This document shows, piece by piece, positions 26,380 to 35,812 of a stretch of DNA of 64,000 nucleotides. Positions within the stretch are counted from its first letter, which is position 1. The number at the start of each line of letters is the position of its first letter. The DNA is taken from positions 744,001 to 808,000 of the forward strand of contig JAVQMD010000001.1 of NCBI GenBank assembly GCA_032595675.1. The letters run 5' to 3'. Below the pieces are notes generated by a model. The model saw nothing but the letters and a program-made list of their open reading frames with translations, ran no database searches and was not told where the DNA came from. Position numbers and translations under genes: made by a program. The DNA is from Candidatus Electrothrix rattekaaiensis. Lineage in GTDB: Bacteria > Desulfobacterota > Desulfobulbia > Desulfobulbales > Desulfobulbaceae.

Positions 26380-26601
26380 GTGAAAAAAGGGCATATCCCA
26401 ATTCGTACTTGTAAAGGGTGCGGACGGAAAGCCGAAAAAAGTGAGCTTGTTCGCTTGGTATGGCGTGAGGGTGCCTTGCAGGAGGATTTGGACGGCAGAA
26501 TGTCCGGTCGGGGGGTGTACAGTTGCTCGGATGAGCAGTGCAGGAATCGGCTGGCAAAAAAGAAGAAAATGCTGAGGCGAGCATTTCGCCTTCATGGATA
26601 A
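26380..26601 (+). CDS. ylxR: YlxR-family RNA-binding/nucleoid protein (DUF448)
   Basis: The 73-residue protein begins at GTG 26380. It has the YlxR signature IRTCKGCGRKAEKSELVRLV, followed by GRGVYSC and a basic C-terminal helix (LAKKKKMLRRAF). YlxR genes almost always lie between nusA and infB, as here. Homologues bind RNA or RNase P or act as nucleoid regulators. It overlaps the frame that leads into infB only if the earliest infB start is used. Confidence 0.88.
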   Translation: MKKGHIPIRTCKGCGRKAEKSELVRLVWREGALQEDLDGRMSGRGVYSCSDEQCRNRLAKKKKMLRRAFRLHG

Positions 26602-26674
26602 CTTAACGTGTAACTTAGAACTTGAGTTAACGCAATACCAAGAGAACCAAGAGAAAAGGTTACGGGAGTACTTG

Positions 26675-29341
26675 ATGAGCAGAGTCCGCATTTATGAACT
26701 GGCAAAAGAAGCCGGTCTCAAAAGCAAAGAGCTGGCAGAAAAATTGATAGATATGGGATATCCTGTCAAGAGCCTCAGTTCTACGGTTGACGACGATATG
26801 GCTGCCGATATTCGCCGTAAAGTGTTGGGCAAGGCAACTGCTGAAGTGACCGAAAAGCCGATAGGGATGAAAAAACAGAAAGCTGTGGTACAAAAAAAGA
26901 AAAATGCAACAGTGGTACGACGTCGTTCAAAAGCGTTGAAAGATGAGATCGCCAAAAAGGCTGAAGCGAAAGAGCAGGACGGTAAAGATAAGGTGAGAGC
27001 TGCATTGAAAGATGAGGTGCCTGCGACAGCAGATACGGTATCGGAAGCGGAGCGTCCTGCTCAACAGCAACCCGTGAAAAAAGCGGGAGAAGCTATTGCA
27101 GAAGGCGAGAGAGAAGGAGAAAAGGCAGCTACTTCAGAGACAGTAGCAGAGGGGAGCAGCAAGGCGAGTGCCCAGAAAAAAGCTCCAGGAAACAATGAGC
27201 CGAAGCGTGCCAAAGGGCTTGCAAAGATTGTTGGCCGGGTAGAGCTGAACATAGCAGATACCGAGAAGCCCGCACCGCGTCGTAATACTCCTCGACCGAG
27301 CAGAGGGGGGAGAAAGGGTGGGCAAGCCGCTGCGGCTCCCGAAGCCCAGAATCCTACGCCTGCTGCTGGACGTGGAAAAGATCGCAAGAAAACCAAGCGC
27401 GTTGTCGAAATAGAGACAACGCAGGATAGGGCTAAAAAATCGGGTAAGACCGCCCGAAAGGGACGCCAGCGGGTCGATTTTTCTGGCGGTGGCGGCGAGT
27501 ATAGCCCGTCCTATAGGGGGCGAAGGAAAAAAGATAAGCGCCGTAAAAGTAAGGTTTCTTCTACGCCAGTGACAGAGAGCAAGGCTATTAAAAGGCGAAT
27601 TAAGGTCTTTGAAAGCATCAATGTCGGTGATCTCGCGAAACGTATGGGCATTAAGGCCAATGAGGTCATTGCAAAGTTGATGGGACTCGGCGTGATGGCC
27701 ACCCTGAATCAGTCTCTTGATCTGGATACGGCAACCTTGGTGGCAGCGGATTTCGGCTATGAGGTTGAGCAGGGTATGACGGAAGAGCTGGGGATAGAGG
27801 CTCTGCAGGAAGAAGAAAAAGGAGGAGAGAGACACCCCCGTTTTCCTGTGGTCACTGTTATGGGGCATGTTGATCACGGTAAGACCTCTATTCTGGATGC
27901 TATCCGAAGAACAGATGTTGCCGAGGGAGAAGCTGGCGGTATTACCCAGCACATCGGTGCCTATCATGTTCAAGCCCCGTCAGGAGATATTACCTTTGTT
28001 GACACACCCGGTCATGCTGCTTTTACAGAAATGCGTTCTCGTGGTGCTAAGGTTACGGATATCGTGGTGCTTGTTGTTGCGGCTGATGACGGTGTCATGA
28101 ATCAGACCAAGGAAGCCATTGCCCATGCCAAGGCGGCCGAGGTGCCCATTGTCGTAGCAATTAATAAAATTGATAAAGACAATGCCGATCCGGCCCGTGT
28201 TATTCGCGAGCTGGGTGATTTCGGACTAATTCCTGAGGATTGGGGTGGGGATACGATCTTCTGCGAGACCTCAGCAAAAAAAGGAATTGGTATTGAAGAG
28301 TTACTGGAAAGTATTCAGTTGCAGGCGGAAGTTCTTGAGTTGACAGCCGACTCGAATCGGAAGGCTAAAGGAACGGTGATTGAGGCGCAATTGCATAAGG
28401 GCAGAGGCTCTGTTGCAACGGTCCTGGTGCAGGAGGGAACCCTACGCACCGGTGAGTATTTTATTGCCGGGCAATACAGCGGCAAGGTACGCTCCCTGAT
28501 TAATGATCGCGGTGAACTGGTTGACGAGGCAGGTCCTTCCCTGCCTGTTGAGGTACAGGGATTGTCTGGTGTACCGCAGGCCGGTGACGAGTTCTTGGTG
28601 GTCACGGATGAGAAAATGGCGAAATCCGTTTCCGATGTCCGTCAGCTCAAGGTCCGTGAATCCGAATTGGCCTCTGTATCCAAGGTTTCACTGGATAATC
28701 TGTTTGAAAAAATGGCTGAGCAGGAGATGAAGGAATTGCGCGTTATTCTTCGTTCCGATGTTCAGGGAACGCTCCAGGCCTTTGGTCAGGCAGCGGCAAA
28801 ATTATCCACCGATGTTATCCGGGTGCGGGTGCTCCATGAAGGAACCGGTGCTGTCACGGAAAATGACATTCACCTTGCTTCAGCATCTGATGCGATTATT
28901 ATCGGCTTCAATGTTCGTCCTGCAGTCAAGGTCAAGGAGCTTGCTGAGCAGGAACATGTTGATATCCGCACCTATGATGTTATCTATCATGCCTTGGAAG
29001 ATATTGAAAAGGCTATGGTGGGCATGCTGGAGCCGGAATTTGTCGAACGCGTCATCGGAACCGCTGAGGTCAGAGATACCTTCTCCGTGCCCAAGATCGG
29101 AACCATTGCCGGTTGTTTTATTATCGACGGCAAGATTGAACGCAATGCAGGTATTCGGGTTCTTCGTGATTCAGTGGTTATATTCACTGGAGTCATTGAT
29201 TCGCTCAGGCGTTTCAAAGACGATGTCAAAGAAGTGGCCACCGGCTACGAGTGCGGAATCGGCGTGGAAAATTATAACGACATCAAAATCGGCGATACTC
29301 TTGAGGCCTTTCTCATGGATGAGGTCGAGGCAACGCTGTAA
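26675..29341 (+). CDS. infB: Translation initiation factor IF-2
   Basis: From ATG 26675 (GGGAG 8 nt upstream) the protein has 888 residues. The N-terminus has the IF2_N motif (MSRVRIYELAKEAGLKSKEL) and a low-complexity Lys/Ala/Arg-rich linker of about 250 residues. A second IF2_N motif (NVGDLAKRMGIKANEVIAKLM) precedes the GTPase domain, which has G1 GHVDHGKTS, G3 DTPGHAAF and G4 NKID. Domains II-IV follow. IF-2 brings fMet-tRNA to the 30S subunit and promotes subunit joining. An earlier ATG at 26594 would overlap ylxR and is less likely. Confidence 0.96.
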   Translation: MSRVRIYELAKEAGLKSKELAEKLIDMGYPVKSLSSTVDDDMAADIRRKVLGKATAEVTEKPIGMKKQKAVVQKKKNATVVRRRSKALKDEIAKKAEAKEQDGKDKVRAALKDEVPATADTVSEAERPAQQQPVKKAGEAIAEGEREGEKAATSETVAEGSSKASAQKKAPGNNEPKRAKGLAKIVGRVELNIADTEKPAPRRNTPRPSRGGRKGGQAAAAPEAQNPTPAAGRGKDRKKTKRVVEIETTQDRAKKSGKTARKGRQRVDFSGGGGEYSPSYRGRRKKDKRRKSKVSSTPVTESKAIKRRIKVFESINVGDLAKRMGIKANEVIAKLMGLGVMATLNQSLDLDTATLVAADFGYEVEQGMTEELGIEALQEEEKGGERHPRFPVVTVMGHVDHGKTSILDAIRRTDVAEGEAGGITQHIGAYHVQAPSGDITFVDTPGHAAFTEMRSRGAKVTDIVVLVVAADDGVMNQTKEAIAHAKAAEVPIVVAINKIDKDNADPARVIRELGDFGLIPEDWGGDTIFCETSAKKGIGIEELLESIQLQAEVLELTADSNRKAKGTVIEAQLHKGRGSVATVLVQEGTLRTGEYFIAGQYSGKVRSLINDRGELVDEAGPSLPVEVQGLSGVPQAGDEFLVVTDEKMAKSVSDVRQLKVRESELASVSKVSLDNLFEKMAEQEMKELRVILRSDVQGTLQAFGQAAAKLSTDVIRVRVLHEGTGAVTENDIHLASASDAIIIGFNVRPAVKVKELAEQEHVDIRTYDVIYHALEDIEKAMVGMLEPEFVERVIGTAEVRDTFSVPKIGTIAGCFIIDGKIERNAGIRVLRDSVVIFTGVIDSLRRFKDDVKEVATGYECGIGVENYNDIKIGDTLEAFLMDEVEATL

Positions 29342-29379
29342 TTCGGCAGTGGGCTGGGAAAGATTTTAAGGCGGAACTC

Positions 29380-29772
29380 ATGGAATTTGATTTTAACCTA
29401 CCCGGGCTGGGACGACCGAAAAGTTCGCGCCCCGAGAGAGTTGCTGAGGCAATTCATCAGGAACTCTCTATCTTGTTACAGCAGACAATTCGTGATTCCA
29501 GGCTGAGTGGGGTGTGTGTCTCCAAGGTGCAGATGACACCTGATTTGAAGCGGGCTAAGGTATACTACTCGCTTCTTGAAGGCAACTCTGCTTCGGCAGC
29601 CCAAAAGGGACTGGAGAGAGCGCGAGGTTTTTTTCGCTCTCATATCGCTAAAACAATGGACCTTCGTCACACTCCAGAGTTAGTGTTTTTTTTCGATAAT
29701 CAGCATAAAGAAATCGAACGGCTGGATCAACTTTTTGTGCAGATCAATCAGGAAAGAGAAGGGAAAGAGTAA
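29380..29772 (+). CDS. rbfA: 30S ribosome-binding factor RbfA
   Basis: The 130-residue protein has the RbfA KH-like fold with its markers: RVAEAIHQELSILLQ, SGVCVSKVQMTPDLKRAKVYYS, the helix AQKGLERARGFFRSHIAK, and LRHTPELVFFFDNQ. RbfA helps 16S rRNA 5'-end processing and 30S maturation. An N-terminal extension of about 15 residues (MEFDFNLPGLGRPKSS) precedes the core. It is followed after 1 nt by the GTG of nrnA, showing translational coupling. Confidence 0.94.
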   Translation: MEFDFNLPGLGRPKSSRPERVAEAIHQELSILLQQTIRDSRLSGVCVSKVQMTPDLKRAKVYYSLLEGNSASAAQKGLERARGFFRSHIAKTMDLRHTPELVFFFDNQHKEIERLDQLFVQINQEREGKE

Positions 29773-29773
29773 C

Positions 29774-30790
29774 GTGAGCAAGAGAGCAGCTGGCCAGGCC
29801 ATTGCATCTGTCAAGAACTTCGTTCTCGCTACCCATGTCAGGCCGGACGGCGACGCCCTTGGGTCTTCATTCGGTTTGGCCCATATTTTAAAGATGATGG
29901 GTAAAGAGGTGCTCTGCTATCTTGAGCAGCCTGTTGCTGACGTGTATAGTTTTTTAACCCCTCATGTTCCCATTGAAACAGATTTTTCTCATGTTTTAGA
30001 CTTTGTCAGGCAATGCGGTGATGATATTATGGGCATCGCTTTGGATTGCGGTGATCTGGGACGATTAGGTGAGAACGGAGGCGAGCTGAACAATATTCAA
30101 CCTTTTCTTGTGATTGATCATCATCAGGGCAATAAGGGGTTTGGGGATCTCCATTGGGTGGAGCCACATCGTTCGTCCACCGGTGAGATGGTCTATGATT
30201 TGGCTGAAGAATTGGGCGTTGCAGATAAGCTTTCTAAAGAGGCCGCGCAATGCCTCTACACCGCCATTGTTACGGACACTGGATCATTTCGTTACGATTC
30301 AACCACAGGGCATACTTTTGCCGTTGCCGGTAAATTGATTGATCGCGGAGTGACGCCCGCCACTATCTGTCAGAAGCTTTTTGATAATGCCTCCTTTGGT
30401 AGTCTGCAACTGACACAGACTGTCCTCGCTACCTTACAAACCTTTCTTGACAATCAGGTCGCTGTTATCCGTGTGACTCGGGAAATGTTACAACAGACCG
30501 GGACAACCTATGAAGATGCCGAAGGCCTGATTAATTTCCCTCGTTCTGTCAAAGAGGTCAGGGTTGCTGTTTTTTTGAAAGAGGGGGAGCCGGGAATTGA
30601 TCAGATTTCGATCAGTCTGCGAGCTAAGGGAGATTGTGATGTTGCCAAGGTGGCAGCCCAATTTTCCGGAGGCGGGCATCGGAATGCGGCTGGTTGCCGG
30701 GTACAGGGGAAAACTATGGATGAGGCCTGTGCCATGCTGGTTCTGGCACTTGAGCAGGCTTTCCGGCAGAAAGAGAACGAGCAGGTATGA
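29774..30790 (+). CDS. nrnA: DHH/DHHA1 bifunctional oligoribonuclease / pAp phosphatase NrnA
   Basis: The GTG at 29774, 1 nt after the rbfA stop with GGGAAAG in front, gives a protein of 338 residues. The DHH phosphoesterase motifs are present: THVRPDGDALGSS, ALDCGD, VIDHHQGN, and TAIVTDTGSFRY. The C-terminal DHHA1 domain has the glycine-rich substrate motif FSGGGHRNAAG. NrnA degrades short RNA oligonucleotides (nanoRNAs) and pAp. Its place between rbfA and truB is conserved in many bacteria. It overlaps truB by 4 bp. A longer ATG start at 29735 lies inside rbfA and is not favoured. Confidence 0.93.
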   Translation: MSKRAAGQAIASVKNFVLATHVRPDGDALGSSFGLAHILKMMGKEVLCYLEQPVADVYSFLTPHVPIETDFSHVLDFVRQCGDDIMGIALDCGDLGRLGENGGELNNIQPFLVIDHHQGNKGFGDLHWVEPHRSSTGEMVYDLAEELGVADKLSKEAAQCLYTAIVTDTGSFRYDSTTGHTFAVAGKLIDRGVTPATICQKLFDNASFGSLQLTQTVLATLQTFLDNQVAVIRVTREMLQQTGTTYEDAEGLINFPRSVKEVRVAVFLKEGEPGIDQISISLRAKGDCDVAKVAAQFSGGGHRNAAGCRVQGKTMDEACAMLVLALEQAFRQKENEQV

Positions 30791-31569
30791 CAGGAAAAGT
30801 ATCTGCTGTTATACAAAATGGGCAGGAGCCCGTCACAGGAGTCTTGCTTGTGGACAAGCCTGTGGGACAGAGCTCTTTTGCTGTGGTCAAGAAGGTACGC
30901 TGGTTACTGGGAATAAAAAAGGTCGGGCATGCAGGGACCTTGGATCCCTTTGCCAGCGGTTTGCTGGTTATCTGCGTGGGGCGACCTGCGACCCGTGAAA
31001 TTGATGCCTTTATGGTTGGGCGGAAGACCTATCAGGCTGTGTTGCAGCTGGGCAAGGAAACTGAGACACAGGATCCTGAAGGCGAGGTTACATCGGTCAG
31101 GCCAGTGCCCTTATTGTCTGTCGAGGAAATTAAAGATGTAACCGACGAGTTTATCGGGCCGCAAATGCAGGCACCTCCACCGTACTCAGCGGCAAAGCAT
31201 AAGGGCAAGCCCTTGTATCATTATGCCCGTCAAGGGATTACGATCAAGAAGGAAGCCAAACCTATCGAGATTTTTTCTTTACAGGTTGATGGCTACGATC
31301 CTGCGAGCGAACAGTTAACCATAACCGTTACGTGCAGCAAGGGGACCTATATCAGGGTGCTTGCTGCTGATATAGGTGAAAAACTCGGTTGCGGTGCTTA
31401 TCTCACAGCCCTGCGCCGTACCCAGAGCGGTTGCTTTTCTGTTGATGAAGCCATTGACGGAGAGAGCTTGTTTCGTAATGATTGCAGTAAGGATTCGGGT
31501 TATGATGTTGGATCCGAGCTACTGATGAGCAAGATGCGCACGGTTGAGCAGGCTTTAGAAAACGTATAA
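30787..31569 (+). CDS. truB: tRNA pseudouridine(55) synthase TruB
   Basis: The 260-residue protein makes pseudouridine 55 in the T arm of tRNAs. It has the TruB motif I LLVDKPVGQSSF, the catalytic segment VGHAGTLDPFASGLL with the Asp, GRKTYQAVLQLGKETET, and SKGTYIRVLAADIG. The C-terminus is shorter than in E. coli (about 314), as in many species lacking the PUA domain. It overlaps nrnA by 4 bp. The 160 bp to rpsO hold a probable rpsO leader but no gene. Confidence 0.94.
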   Translation: MTGKVSAVIQNGQEPVTGVLLVDKPVGQSSFAVVKKVRWLLGIKKVGHAGTLDPFASGLLVICVGRPATREIDAFMVGRKTYQAVLQLGKETETQDPEGEVTSVRPVPLLSVEEIKDVTDEFIGPQMQAPPPYSAAKHKGKPLYHYARQGITIKKEAKPIEIFSLQVDGYDPASEQLTITVTCSKGTYIRVLAADIGEKLGCGAYLTALRRTQSGCFSVDEAIDGESLFRNDCSKDSGYDVGSELLMSKMRTVEQALENV

Positions 31570-31729
31570 AAGAGACATTCATTTTTGCAAAGGGCGAAAA
31601 TGGTGCATTGTTCCCCATATTTCTTTCCTCGGATATGGAAATTAGGAGCAATTTGATTCCAGACTTTGGCGAGGCTGAGGAAAAGATGGCTTTGCCGATA
31701 GCAGAAGGACAACATTTTGGAGGTGCGTA

Positions 31730-31999
31730 ATGGCACAGAGTACAGCAAGAAAAGAAGAGATTATCAAGAAGTTCGCAACCTGCGAGGGTGATACCGGTTC
31801 TCCAGAAGTACAGGTTGCTCTGATTTCTGATCGGATCACCTACCTGACTGATCATTTCAAGACCCATGCCAAGGATCATCATTCCCGTCGTGGTCTGCTG
31901 AAATTGGTTGGTCAGCGTCGCAGCCTTTTAAAATATCTCAAGAAAAAAGATATTAATCGGTATCGTTCTCTGATTCAGGAGTTGGGTATCAGGAAGTAA
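31730..31999 (+). CDS. rpsO: 30S ribosomal protein S15
   Basis: The 89-residue protein is standard length for S15. It has the helix motifs [42 protein letters not shown] and [16 protein letters not shown] that contact the 16S rRNA central domain. A strong GGAGG lies 6-7 nt before the ATG. It is followed by a canonical terminator at 32032, which separates it from the inserted EEP cassette and pnp. Confidence 0.97.
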   Translation: MAQSTARKEEIIKKFATCEGDTGSPEVQVALISDRITYLTDHFKTHAKDHHSRRGLLKLVGQRRSLLKYLKKKDINRYRSLIQELGIRK

Positions 32000-32031
32000 T
32001 GTATATCTTGTTGCGATGTTTTTGATGTGGT

Positions 32032-32074
32032 AAATTTTCCTGTTACGCTTTGTTGTGTAGCAGGAAATTTTTTT
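32032..32074 (+). terminator. Rho-independent terminator after rpsO
   Basis: AAATTTTCCTGTTAC (32032-32046) pairs with GTAGCAGGAAATTT (32057-32070) through a 10-nt loop, with one G-T pair. Seven T residues follow (32068-32074). Confidence 0.9.
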
Positions 32075-32127
32075 GCATTGCTTGAAGGCATTATATCAGA
32101 ACGTGAAATCAACTTGGTACGGATTCA

Positions 32128-32940
32128 TTGCCCCGTATTGTTTTTTGGAATGTGAATAACAGGGATTTGACGGATGCCGTCTGTGCGCTGGCAACGTCAA
32201 CGGCTGCTGATGTCATTGTTCTGAATGAGAACAGCGTTTCCAGTTCAAAAACTCTTTGTGCTCTCCGACAGAATGTTGCTGGAGATTTTTATATTCCAAA
32301 ACCCGCTTCTGAAGATCGATTCCATTGTTTCTGCCGAAACTCAGCACTTGATTTGTCCGAGATAGATTCAGGGATCCGAACAAGCACCAGGAAATACAAG
32401 CTTGGAAATCAGATGTTTCTTCTTGTGTTGCTTCATGGACTTGATATGCGTAATTATGATGATGAAGCGCGTCGGTCTTTTATGCAGGATGTGATTAGAG
32501 ATCTTAATTTTGTTAGAGAAGATAAACAGAATAATAAGTTGATATTGCTTGGCGATTTTAATATGAACCCCTATGATAGGGTGATGAATTCAGCGGAAGG
32601 ACTGAATGCAATGATGACTCGATCATGCGCAGCAAAGGGAACTCGGCAGCACCTCGGGAAAAAATACGATTTCTACTATAATCCTATGTGGAGTCTTTTG
32701 GGCGACAATACAAAAGGACCGGCAGGGACAGCATACGACACAAGCAATCAGGGGCCATATGGTTGGAGTATGCTGGATCAAGTTGTACTTCACCATTCGA
32801 TTATTCCTTTTTTCAACAAAGTGGAAATTCTGACTGAAGCAGGGGAGTATTCATTCATGAATAAGAACGGTCGTCCGGATGCCAAGAATGCTTCCGATCA
32901 TTTTCCAATTATTGTCGATTTTACAGGAGGTCAACAATGA
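32128..32940 (+). CDS. Endonuclease/exonuclease/phosphatase (EEP) family protein
   Basis: The 270-residue protein starts at TTG 32128. The EEP catalytic layout is visible. RIVFWNVNN gives the first Asn, VLNENS the metal-binding Glu, and LILLGDFNMNPYD the Asp and Asn. NASDHFPIIVDF near the C-terminus gives the Asp-His pair. It is therefore likely an active Mg-dependent phosphoesterase, either nuclease or lipid/sugar phosphatase. It has no signal peptide and should act in the cytosol. The next gene overlaps it by 4 bp (ATGA), so the two are a fixed pair. The pair lies between rpsO and pnp, which are normally neighbours, and is more AT-rich than the operon around it. Confidence 0.8.
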   Translation: MPRIVFWNVNNRDLTDAVCALATSTAADVIVLNENSVSSSKTLCALRQNVAGDFYIPKPASEDRFHCFCRNSALDLSEIDSGIRTSTRKYKLGNQMFLLVLLHGLDMRNYDDEARRSFMQDVIRDLNFVREDKQNNKLILLGDFNMNPYDRVMNSAEGLNAMMTRSCAAKGTRQHLGKKYDFYYNPMWSLLGDNTKGPAGTAYDTSNQGPYGWSMLDQVVLHHSIIPFFNKVEILTEAGEYSFMNKNGRPDAKNASDHFPIIVDFTGGQQ

Positions 32941-33455
32941 ATATTTTTTGGCCGGAGGGGTTGTCTGTCAGTGATGTACGATCACCGTATGAAATTTTGG
33001 AGAGTGCACGGGAAGAATGGGAAACGGCCAGCGATGGTGTGCTGACTCTTGTATTTCAGGAATCTGAGCCTAATGATGGCATTGAAACGATAACTGTTCA
33101 TGCGAAACATATACCTAGTAACCGAACAGTGACATTGTTTTCTGTAATACATCGTTTGAATGAACCGTATCCGGTTGCGATTCAGCCTAGAGAAGAGAAA
33201 AATTTATCGAATATACTAAAAAAAACATATCGTCAGCCAAGATTCGGTTCAATGGTGGCAATAGCAAAAGTCGCTTCTGTATCTGAGGACAAGAAGGACA
33301 GGGCGAGAAGAAACGAATGGATTTCTGATACTCCATCAGAATTTCGTAATAAATTAACCGAAGCCTTTAACCTTTCCGTAGTCAAATCTGCTGTAGTGAA
33401 CTTGACAACCTCCAAGGGCGCGTCAATGGAGAATGAGAACGCGGCGCAGGAATAA
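32937..33455 (+). CDS. Unknown partner of the EEP protein
   Basis: The 172-residue protein is not recognised. It begins MNIFWPEGLSVSDVRSPYEI, has an acidic first half with predicted strands (DGVLTLVFQESEPN, ITVHAKH, TVTLFSVI) and a basic, helical second half (SEFRNKLTEAFNLSVVKSAVVNL). There is no membrane segment, signal peptide or metal motif. It overlaps the EEP gene by 4 bp, so equal expression or complex formation is likely. It could be a regulatory subunit, immunity protein or specificity factor. No DNA-binding domain is obvious, so a classical antitoxin role is not supported. Confidence 0.65.
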   Translation: MNIFWPEGLSVSDVRSPYEILESAREEWETASDGVLTLVFQESEPNDGIETITVHAKHIPSNRTVTLFSVIHRLNEPYPVAIQPREEKNLSNILKKTYRQPRFGSMVAIAKVASVSEDKKDRARRNEWISDTPSEFRNKLTEAFNLSVVKSAVVNLTTSKGASMENENAAQE

Positions 33456-33557
33456 AAACAGCTTGAAAAAATATTTTGAGCGTGCCGTATTAATTTTAAA
33501 AATATCAAACCGAAAGATATAACCGTAAGATCCGACTGGCGGGTCTGAGATGAAACA

Positions 33558-33615
33558 CTGTCCCTTTCAGGTGAGAAAAATCTGAAGAAAAAAATTGCGA
33601 AGACAGCAGGGACAG
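33558..33615 (+). promoter_or_regulatory. Long-range stem in the pnp leader
   Basis: CTGTCCCT (33558-33565) can pair with AGGGACAG (33608-33615), and a smaller AGATCCG/CGGGTCT stem lies at 33527-33547. In E. coli the pnp leader is a duplex cut by RNase III for PNPase autoregulation. A similar role is inferred here. Confidence 0.4.
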
Positions 33616-33635
33616 CTGAACGCAAAGGAGTTTGC

Positions 33636-35726
33636 ATGTATACAAAGAAAGAAGTCGAGATCGGTGGACGCTTTATGTCCTTTGAGACCGGCAAGATAGC
33701 AAAACAGACCAGCGGTTCCGTTGTGGTAACCTGCGGCGATACCATAGTTCTTGTCACCGTGGTTGCAGATAAAGGGACAAAAGATGCTGGCTTTCTGCCC
33801 TTGACCATTGAATATCAGGAGCGAATGTATGCTGCCGGACGTATTCCGGGCAATTATTTTCGCCGTGAAATTGGTCGCCCTTCGGAAAAGGAAATATTAA
33901 CCTGCCGACTTATCGACCGTCCTTTGCGTCCGCTTTTCCCAAAAGGATATATGTCCGAGACCCAGCTGATTGCAACGGTTTTTTCAGCGGATCAGGAGAT
34001 TGACCCGGATATTTTGGCTATGAACGGTGCTTCTGCGGCACTTTCCATTTCCGATGTACCTTGGGCAGGCCCTATGGCTGCGGCCAGAGTTGGTTATATT
34101 AATGATGAGTATATCCTGAACCCTACGGCGAGCCAGCTGGAAAAATCTTCCATGAACTTGATAGTTGCCGGAACCGAGACTGCCGTGGTTATGGTGGAAG
34201 GTCGTACCGGCGAGCTGAGTGAAGAGGTTGTTCTTGAGGCGATCTTTTTTGCCCATCAGGAGATTCAGCCGCTCGTCGCCATGCAGAAGGCTTTGCAGGA
34301 AGAGATCGGCAAGAAGAAACGGGAAGTTGTTGCTCCGCAGGTCAATGAAGCCCTGAAGGCAAAGGTAGAGGAAGTCGCTGCTGCCGGGATGGAAGAGCTG
34401 GTCACTATTGCCGGTAAGATTGAGCGTGGTGCCCGCTATGACAGTCTGAAAGACGAGGTCCTTGCTGCCATTGATGAAGAATTGTATGAGAACGACGGCG
34501 ACGTTTTCAATCTTCTGGGTGCATATAAGAAAAATATTATGCGCGACCGGATTGTCAATAAAGGGCTGCGTTTAGACGGTCGCAGCTTTGATCAGGTTCG
34601 ACCCATTGAGTGTGAAGTCGGTGTCCTGCCCAAGGCCCATGGTTCGGCACTGTTCACCCGAGGTGAGACCCAGGCTATGGTTGTTGGTACCTTGGGATCT
34701 GAGCGTGATGAACTGCATGTAGAGAGCCTGAAAGGCGATACGTACCGTCGCTTTATGATGCATTATAATTTTCCTCCCTTTTGCGTGGGCGAGGCTCGCT
34801 TCATGCGCGGCCCCAGCCGTCGTGATATCGGGCACGGTACCCTTGCCCGACGCGGTATTGAGACGGTGTTGCCTGATGCTGCTGATTTTCCGTATACCAT
34901 GCGCGTGGTTTCCGAGATCTTGGAGTCCAACGGTTCTTCCTCTATGGCCACGGTCTGCGGTGCAAGTCTTGCCCTGATGGATGCCGGTGTACCTATCAAG
35001 GCCCCGGTCTCCGGTGTTGCAATGGGTTTGATCAAGGAAGGCGATAAGGTGGTTGTACTCACTGATATCCTGGGTGATGAGGATCATCTCGGTGATATGG
35101 ACTTCAAGGTCGTGGGCACGGCTGAGGGTATTTCTTCACTCCAGATGGATATCAAGATTGACGGGGTTAATCGGGAGATAATGTCCAGTGCCTTGGCACA
35201 GGCCAAAGAGGGACGTCTCCATATTCTGGGCAAGATGGAAGAGGCTCTCGGCATTCCGCGAAAAAATGTTGCTGATCATGCACCCAAGTACGTTACCATA
35301 AAGATCAATCAGGATAAGATTCGTGATATCATTGGACCGGGCGGTAAAGTGATCCGGGAGATGACAGCGGAGTTTGATTCCAAGATTGATGTAGATGATG
35401 ACGGGACTATTAAGATCTTCTCCAAGAGCACGGAGTCGGCTGAGGCTCTGGTGGCCCATATTGAAGGCATGACGGCTATGCCCGAGATAGGCAAGATCTA
35501 TAACGGCCTTGTGAAGACCATTAAGGATTTCGGTGCCTTTGTGGAAATTCTGCCCGGTACGGACGGAATGGTCCATATCTCCGAGCTGGCTGCGGAACGA
35601 GTGAATAAGGTGACTGATGTTCTGCAGGAAGGCGAGCGGGTCAAAGTCAAGGTGGTTGATATTGACGGACGCGGTCGTATTCGTTTGAGCCGTAAGGCTG
35701 CTCTGGAAGAAGGGGCAGAGGCGTAG
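33636..35726 (+). CDS. pnp: Polyribonucleotide nucleotidyltransferase (PNPase)
   Basis: PNPase is the phosphorolytic 3'-5' exonuclease of the RNA degradosome. The 696-residue protein has two RNase PH domains (GGRFMSFETGKIAKQTSGSV; and LRLDGRSFDQVRPIECEVG with GDTYRRFMMHYNFPPF and GHGTLARRG). A KH domain (DIIGPGGKVIREM) and a C-terminal S1 domain (GLVKTIKDFGAFVEILPGTDGMVHISEL) follow. The length is standard. AAAGGAG precedes the ATG. The gene is separated from rpsO by the EEP cassette and by its own structured leader. Confidence 0.97.
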   Translation: MYTKKEVEIGGRFMSFETGKIAKQTSGSVVVTCGDTIVLVTVVADKGTKDAGFLPLTIEYQERMYAAGRIPGNYFRREIGRPSEKEILTCRLIDRPLRPLFPKGYMSETQLIATVFSADQEIDPDILAMNGASAALSISDVPWAGPMAAARVGYINDEYILNPTASQLEKSSMNLIVAGTETAVVMVEGRTGELSEEVVLEAIFFAHQEIQPLVAMQKALQEEIGKKKREVVAPQVNEALKAKVEEVAAAGMEELVTIAGKIERGARYDSLKDEVLAAIDEELYENDGDVFNLLGAYKKNIMRDRIVNKGLRLDGRSFDQVRPIECEVGVLPKAHGSALFTRGETQAMVVGTLGSERDELHVESLKGDTYRRFMMHYNFPPFCVGEARFMRGPSRRDIGHGTLARRGIETVLPDAADFPYTMRVVSEILESNGSSSMATVCGASLALMDAGVPIKAPVSGVAMGLIKEGDKVVVLTDILGDEDHLGDMDFKVVGTAEGISSLQMDIKIDGVNREIMSSALAQAKEGRLHILGKMEEALGIPRKNVADHAPKYVTIKINQDKIRDIIGPGGKVIREMTAEFDSKIDVDDDGTIKIFSKSTESAEALVAHIEGMTAMPEIGKIYNGLVKTIKDFGAFVEILPGTDGMVHISELAAERVNKVTDVLQEGERVKVKVVDIDGRGRIRLSRKAALEEGAEA

Positions 35727-35812
35727 TCGGTAAGATCGTAAGGTCGGAGTAGAGACCTACTGCTGCTGCGTGAGCTTGTCGTGAAAGTTGGCTCAGGGAA
35801 CTGAAGCTGGGA

